A stretch of DNA of 23,396 nt from Chara braunii (taxonomy: Eukaryota > Streptophyta > Charophyceae > Charales > Characeae). A program made the translations under genes and the position numbers. Location of the stretch: assembly GCA_003427395.1 (NCBI GenBank), contig BFEA01000058.1, positions 3,302,289 to 3,325,684 on the forward strand, written 5' to 3'. Below the pieces are notes generated by a model. That model searched no databases, was not told where the DNA came from, and saw only the letters and a program-made list of their open reading frames with translations. Positions 17,904 through 23,396 of the stretch are shown one piece after another; positions within the stretch are counted from its first letter, which is position 1, and the number at the start of each line of letters is the position of its first letter.

Positions 17904-18686
17904 TTAATCTTCATCATTGAAGTCGTCATCCTCGTCGTAGACGAACTCCCTTACCCCATCTAGAAACGTCTCCCCTATTGCCACATTCCTGTAGACTATC
18001 CCCCAATGCACATCGCTAGGGACAAAGATATTGTCTAATCTAAGACAGTTTAGTATCTCGGCCAGCTCCTCCACCCAGTTCCCTTCGAACGGCTTCATCT
18101 CTACTGATAACCGAAAGAAATATTGTCTAGCGCATTGGTATAGCCCGAGGTTCGTCATGGACTGGCATATCCGTACTAGCCTGCTCCGGGTTCCGAAAAC
18201 CGCATCCACTAGGAAGGGGGGCAACACATATCGCATGGTTCTTACGGGTCGCCTCATGCTTCCTCTATCCCCAAGTTCCACCCGTACGTCTACCCTTTCC
18301 ATTTCTATTTCCCTCCGTTGACATGCAGCCCACACAACCTCTGCTTCCGCCTTCCTAAATAACTCGTCCGGTGTATTCCCGAGTGCCAACTCTATGATCA
18401 TAGCTTTCTCCCCATCTTGCGACAAGTAGACCCACCCCCAAGCTTCCACTGTCCCTCGGAATTCCAAATCCATTAAACTTGGTGACAACCTCGTCAAACT
18501 GACATTAGTCCATATTGTTTCTATCCAAAGGAAAACATCCTCTCCTTCCAGCATTACCGTTTGATACGCTCGTTCAAGGTCCGCCTGCGTCCCATTTTCC
18601 GGGAGGACGACCGATACCGCATCCTTTACATCTACTGGCATTTCCGGACCGCTAGTATAGATCGGGGAAGGCAACCATCGCGCCAT
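17904..18686 (-). CDS. Intact copy 1 of an unassigned tandem protein family (260 aa)
   Basis: I do not recognise this family. The frame runs 260 codons from ATG to stop with no lesion. Conserved blocks, judged by comparison with three decayed copies downstream, are: VFLWIETIW (51-59); GTVEAWGWVYLSQDG (78-92); IIELALGNTPDELFRKA (97-113); VDVRVELG (132-139); MRYVLPPFLVDAVFG (151-165) with QSM shortly after; FRLSVEMKPFEGNW (191-204); VPSDVHW (222-228); and RNVAIGETFLDGVREF (233-248). The C-terminal 10 residues are almost all acidic. There is no signal peptide and no membrane helix. The N-terminal half looks beta-rich (alternating hydrophobics ending in LSQDG), and the C-terminal half helical. 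It is likely soluble and intracellular. It is on the same strand as the retroelement, about 4 kb upstream of gag. It may be a host gene family or an element-associated one. Expression is not shown by sequence alone. Confidence 0.65.
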   Translation of the reverse strand: MARWLPSPIYTSGPEMPVDVKDAVSVVLPENGTQADLERAYQTVMLEGEDVFLWIETIWTNVSLTRLSPSLMDLEFRGTVEAWGWVYLSQDGEKAMIIELALGNTPDELFRKAEAEVVWAACQRREIEMERVDVRVELGDRGSMRRPVRTMRYVLPPFLVDAVFGTRSRLVRICQSMTNLGLYQCARQYFFRLSVEMKPFEGNWVEELAEILNCLRLDNIFVPSDVHWGIVYRNVAIGETFLDGVREFVYDEDDDFNDED

Positions 18687-20000
18687 CTTGTTTTCAGCAC
18701 CCGACCCCTGTTTTCATAAAAAGGCACCAACCGATCCTTTTGGTCAGGTCAACCCTTGTCCTAAATGAGAATTATTTCAGACCCCTCATCAAGGTTTCCC
18801 TATTTTACCTTCCCATTCCTAAGTACCCCCTTCCTATAATTCCCTCGGCCGGCCATCCATTTGCCCACATTCTTTCTCTTGGTTCCCTTACAATTGACCT
18901 CTATCCTCCTTTCCTTCGATCATCTCTCACTCGTGCGGACTTAGATGGGGGGGAGGGAATAGACTTAGAAATATGTCCCGTCCAACAGTCCAAGCTCAAT
19001 CAAATTTTACAGAGGGGGAACACATAAAAAAAATCAGGCAACCTCACATACGGGCCGGTCATCTCCTCACCGGCCATCCCAATATGGTCTCTCCGCTGAT
19101 ACTATCGGTAGAGTTTTATCCCATACCTCAAGCGCAGCTCAACCGTCGCGAGCGCGGTACCCAGGTCTTGGCAAGGCATTCGCCATTTCCTCCTTACCCA
19201 GAATACCCTATCCTGTCTTGCCGCTTTGCACATCCATACCGACACCGAGGGTTACCTCGAGTGCCTAAATACAGGGACAAAGTCAGCCGTCCGGGCATTC
19301 ACTTCCATCGGTCCGACAAGAATCAACCTTTTCCAAAACCATGCTACGAGAAACTACTAATCGTCTTCAAGGCTCCGTCTTTGTCCGCATGCAGTGGTAC
19401 TCCCTCCGCCAGCGAACAGGCTAAGCCTCGCCTGAGGAAATTTCACACCCTGTCCGGCAGATCATCGAGCCGAAGCCCGTCACCGCTCGAACGAGAATGC
19501 TACTAATCAACCGACGTGACAAACTCCCGTCCGACAGCTCGGTGGCCTGACCTCCACATTCGAACACACGACAGCCTACGAAATTGAACGACGTTTCGCA
19601 ACCCGCACTGACCCGTGCAGACCAATCCTTTCCTTCTGAAAAGCAAGATGCTCGAATCCCATCATGCAAACACAAGTCCCAAGTGGGACATGCATAGTAC
19701 AAGTGTCATTCCCTTGGTGCACCCAACGCTTCCTACCCATAACTCACATATTTTCTCTCAGGACAATGAGTGTCACTCCCCCTACTTTCATACATAGTGG
19801 TTGGTTCCTTCTCGTGAGAATCTTCAAGGGTGAGCTAGTTTTCCTTGGAGTCTAGCAACTCCCTTCATTTCTATTCTCTTCACTTGTCTGTCCTTTCATA
19901 GGGTAGGATTGTTCTTTCTTGATGACCCGTTGTGTTCATGTTGGTTCCTTCAAGCATTTGAAAAAAAAATTGCAAAGTGCATGAGCCCACTGGGCTCAAA
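18687..20000. other. Intergenic, no recognised gene
   Basis: The stretch includes a GGCCGGT/ACCGGCC hairpin (19053-19059 with 19069-19075) and a GGCCGGCC palindrome near 18848. A 177-codon plus-strand frame (18973-19506) and a 93-codon minus-strand frame (19702-19421) overlap each other and show no domain. This would be the place for a 5' LTR if the paralogue array belonged to the retroelement. I found no repeat of it on the other side. Confidence 0.45.
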
Positions 20001-21485
20001 GAAGAAGATAGAAGGACACCCGTTTGGTCGGATCACTCCGCCGAGGGATTTTCATTGGAACCTGGCATAAGCCAAGCACCAACCGCCTGCCAGGTAACCG
20101 GAGCCCTTCTTTCATACGAAGAGGAAGGGTCGACCTGCGACTTGCCCAAGGCTTCCCCGGACTGGCGAACACCAGCACCGGACGAAGGAGGGCTAAAGCC
20201 ATTCCTCAAAGGAACGACTGATCAAGTGCATAGCATGCATGTTATACCTCCAGGCCTGGCCATGCCATGCGCCCAACCACTCTCAAATCTGATTTTTCAC
20301 AAGGGAAAGAGCAAACACAAGTCCATTTTTCTTATCTTGGGTTATGTACACGTCAAAGCATCGGGCGCCCCCCTCGGAAACGCAAGGGTCAGTTTAACCC
20401 CATGCCCGACATCTCCACCATTTTTGTAGTGCCAAACCCCGACAGACTTTCGAGCCTCAGTCGACCCCATTGCGGGTCCCAGTTGGCTCGACCCGCCCAC
20501 ACTCATGCTCAGGGCGCGGGCCATTCGTCCCAGGGTCACCTCCACCTAGTGCTTTGAGATAGATGGGGGTGGGTCGTTGCGCGACAGAGCTTTGACATTG
20601 GGGATGTAGCTCAGCCCTCATGCCGGATGGTAGTCTCGCTAGTCGTTCCGCAACACTGATTTTTTTTTTGATTCTTTGTGGTGTTCTCACGCAATTGTTC
20701 CTTCCAATGCGCAGGCACTCCAAGGATTCTTTGAGTATTTCTCTTCTCATGTGCATAGGCTAAGCGTCATCCTTAGGCCACACACCATTTCCCTAAGCAT
20801 TTTGGCTATAGGGCGTCATCGGGGTGCGGCAGAGCCGTCCTCCCCTTCGCCTCTACGCATCCATCGGATCTCACAATTTGCTTTGTTCCTTATTGAAGTA
20901 GGCCCCTTAGTCTTTTCGGGGTCCTCATATGCATGCACACACAACATCACATTTCCCTTGGTACGATTGCACTCTTAATCACACGTTCAATTCTCAAGCG
21001 CAAAAAGTCATTTTCATGAGTTGGCTATATGTCAAGGGTCCCATAGCCCCTTTGTCCCTCTTCCCTTTTCCTCTTGGTGCCCAGTTCCTCTCGCCCCTAT
21101 CCCGCTCAAGGCATTTCTAGCCATCACTCACCTGCACAATCCCACACAAGCGAGAAGATCCATATCATCCCCCGTTGGGGTTGGGGGTCAACACATAGCC
21201 CTTCCCACATGCCTATTTTTTCTAAGTTCGTTGGCTGCTCTTTGTTCCATCTTGTTGCTCAATTAGTCCATTTTTTTCTCATAGTTATGTAGTCGGGGAA
21301 ATGGTTGAGTCAAATTGACCTCTCTCTTAACTTATGCTTTCTCCGGATCTCGTCCTTTTCCCACTTTTTTCCAACGCCGTCTTTTTCTTTGCCTTCTTGG
21401 TGGCACAAGGGACTGGCTACCCTTCCCTTGCCCTCTCTCTCCACCAAGTGAGGTCTGGTCCCTCTTTACTGTTCGCACCCTGACA
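20001..21485. other. Intergenic, no recognised gene
   Basis: Several frames of 60-150 codons overlap on both strands (the longest is 19977-20429 on plus), with no motif I can name. Composition shifts from CpG-bearing (about 20.0-20.9 kb) to pyrimidine-rich towards the microsatellite. Confidence 0.45.
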
Positions 21486-21585
21486 ATGTAAGAAGTGAGG
21501 GGAGAGTGGTTAGTCATATGCCAAGCGAGGGGAATGGAGAGACAGGGGGCAAGGCGAAGGGAGGGAGGAGGGGAGAAAGTGTGGG

Positions 21586-21618
21586 GGGGAGGAAGAGAGA
21601 GAGAGAGGAAAAAAGGAA

Positions 21619-21655
<37 letters not shown>

Positions 21656-21727
21656 NGAGGAAGAGAGAGAGAGAGGAAAAAAGGAAAGGATAGATAGATA
21701 GATAGATAGATAGATAGTTAGATAAAT

Positions 21728-21812
<85 letters not shown>
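21586..21812. repeat. Compound (GA)n and (GATA)n microsatellite
   Basis: Runs of GA flank a (GATA)n block at about 21690-21740. A 30-bp purine segment (gaagagagagagagaggaaa...) occurs twice, on either side of the N at 21656, so part of the tract may be an assembly duplication. Ser/Leu-repeat and Arg/Glu-repeat frames over it are artefacts. Confidence 0.95.
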
Positions 21813-21889
21813 AAGAAAAAGAGGTTACAGCCCAATCAGCTCTCCGTAGCAGTAATCAAACGTTGATCACTTGTCCCCCCAAAAAAAAG

Positions 21890-23396
21890 TTTGACTAAGT
21901 ATATTTTGGAATATTATATATGATTATGACAATGAGAAGTTAGATCAATGGAAAACACATGCTCATAGGGAACAAGGTTATCTAAACAGGATCTGAAACA
22001 TTATATCAAAGATGAACTTGACAATGAGAGGCTAGACTAGTGAAAGGTATATGCACAAAGAGAAGAGACTAACCAAGTACAGTCCAGAACATCACATCAC
22101 ACTTGAACTTGACAACAAGAGATTGGGCTAGTAGAAGCGTATGCACAAAGAGAAGAGATCAACTAAGTAAAGATCCGGAACATCAAATCCAACTTGAACT
22201 TGACAATGAGAGGCTAGACTAGTGGAGGCATATGCACAAAGAGAAGAGATCAACTAGGTAAAGATTCGGAACATGAACTTGATAATGAGAGACTAGACTA
22301 GTGGAGAACACACGCATAAGAAGAAGAGATCAACAAAGTAAGGGTCCAGAATATGAGCTTGACAATGAGAGACTAGACTAGTGGAAAATACATACACAAG
22401 GAGAAGAGATCAACAAAGTAAAGGTCCGGGGTTTATATCAAACATAAACTTGACAACGAGAGGCTAGACTAGTGGAAGCACATGCACAAAAGAGAAGAGA
22501 CTAGCAAAATAACGGTCCGGAAATTCACATCAAACATAAACTTGACAATGAGAGGTTAGACTAGCGGAAGCACATGCACAAAGGAGAAGAGATCAACAAA
22601 GTAAAGGTCCAGAATTTTATATCAAACATAAGCTTGACAATAAGAGGCAAGACTAGTGGAAGCACATGCACAAAGAAGAAGAGTTCAACCAAGTGAAGAT
22701 CCGGAACATGAGCTAAAAATTGAAAGACTAGACTAGTGGAAAGTACATGCTCAAAGAGAAGGGACCAACTAAGTAAAGATCTGTAACATGAACTTGATAA
22801 TGAGAGACTAGACTCATGGAAAACACATGCACAAGGAGAAGAGATCAACAAAGTAAAAGTCCGAAACATGAACTTGACAATGAGAGACTAGACTAGTGGA
22901 AAACACATGCACAAGGAGAAGAAATCAACAAGTAAAGGTCCGAAATTCCACATCAAACATAAACTTGACAATGAGAGGCTAGACTAGTGGAAGCATATGC
23001 ATAAAAAAAAGAAGAGACTAACTAAGTAAAGATCCGGAACATAAACTTGACAATGAGAGACTAGACTAGTGGAGAGCACATGCGCAAGGAGAAGAGATCA
23101 ACAAAGTAAAGGTCCGGAATTTCACATCAAACATAAACTTGACAATGAGAGGCTAGATTAGTGGAAGCATATGCACAAANCAAGGAGAAGAGATCAACAA
23201 AGTAAAGGTCCGGAATTTCACATCAAACATAAACTTGACAATGAGAGGCTAGATTAGTGGAAGCATATGCACAAAAGAGCAGAGATTAACTAAGTAAAGA
23301 TCCAGAACATGAACTTGACAATTAGAGACTTGACTAGTGGAGAGCACATGCACAAGGAGAAGAGATCAACAAAGTAAAGGTCCGGAATTTCACATC
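21890..23396. repeat. Satellite of mixed 80-bp and 92-bp monomers
   Basis: The landmark (g/a)aacttgacaatgagag recurs at 22014, 22105, 22196, 22275, 22355, 22446, 22538, 22630, 22710, 22790, 22870, 22961, 23043, 23135, 23231 and 23311. Spacing falls into two classes: 91-92 bp and 79-82 bp, plus one 96-bp step that contains the N at 23180. The long monomers carry a 12-nt block (tttcacatcaaa) just before 'cataaactt' that short monomers lack. The left edge is degenerate, and the array runs off the right end of the window. Each monomer has one ACTAGTGG site. Confidence 0.95.

Noticed and set aside
18973-19506. 177-codon plus-strand frame as a gene
   Set aside because: It has no recognisable domain, a low-complexity Pro/Arg/Ser composition, and competing open frames on the other strand.
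21332-21835. 167-codon Ser/Leu-repeat protein on the minus strand
   Set aside because: It is a translation of the GA/GATA microsatellite and contains an N.

Overview
This is eukaryotic, repeat-dominated nuclear-type DNA. There is no operon structure, and long stretches carry no gene. It holds satellites, minisatellites, one decayed Ty3/gypsy retrotransposon and a cytosine-C5 methyltransferase fragment. The retroelement type and the DNMT3-like fragment would suit a large, repeat-rich green-lineage genome; a charophyte alga such as Chara is plausible. This is an inference and the species cannot be fixed from the sequence. Four single N bases (471, 3172, 21656, 23180) all lie in repeats, so array lengths are unreliable.

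Left part (1-4.9 kb). A 91-bp satellite (1-650) is followed by a polypurine tract (661-907). Then comes about 3 kb of non-coding DNA (1.27-4.28 kb) unusually dense in short perfect hairpins. It contains two diverged copies of one segment and a 161-bp tandem duplication, and ends in two small GC-rich tandem repeats.

Middle (4.9-9.0 kb). On the minus strand, 5493-4905 encodes the C-terminal half of a DNMT3-like methyltransferase: ENV, QxRxR, and the late target-recognition/ERIMG region. It is collinear but broken by a stop and frameshifts, and 5'-truncated. It is followed by 65-bp, 54-bp and 40-bp minisatellites and an unassigned CpG-rich patch (6.35-6.92 kb).

Retroelement (9.0-14.7 kb, minus strand). 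Reading in element order: gag N-terminus, capsid, CCHC knuckle, linker, protease, RNase H, integrase. The reverse transcriptase polymerase domain is missing, and protease sequence runs straight into RNase H. A 3' accessory ORF (9758-8967) is basic at its N-terminus and acidic later, and carries two SUMO-interacting-motif-like sequences. Several stops and frameshifts show the copy is dead. No LTRs or primer-binding site were found.

Paralogue array (15.16-18.69 kb, minus strand). Four head-to-tail copies of one protein family that I cannot assign to any known domain lie directly 5' of gag. The outermost copy (18686-17904, 260 aa) is intact. The other three are pseudogenes, recognised by piecing frames together against it. 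This is the most novel item in the window.

Right part (18.7-23.4 kb). About 2.8 kb has no recognisable gene. It is followed by a GA/GATA microsatellite and then a satellite running off the end, built from interspersed 80-bp and 92-bp monomers that differ by one 12-nt indel.
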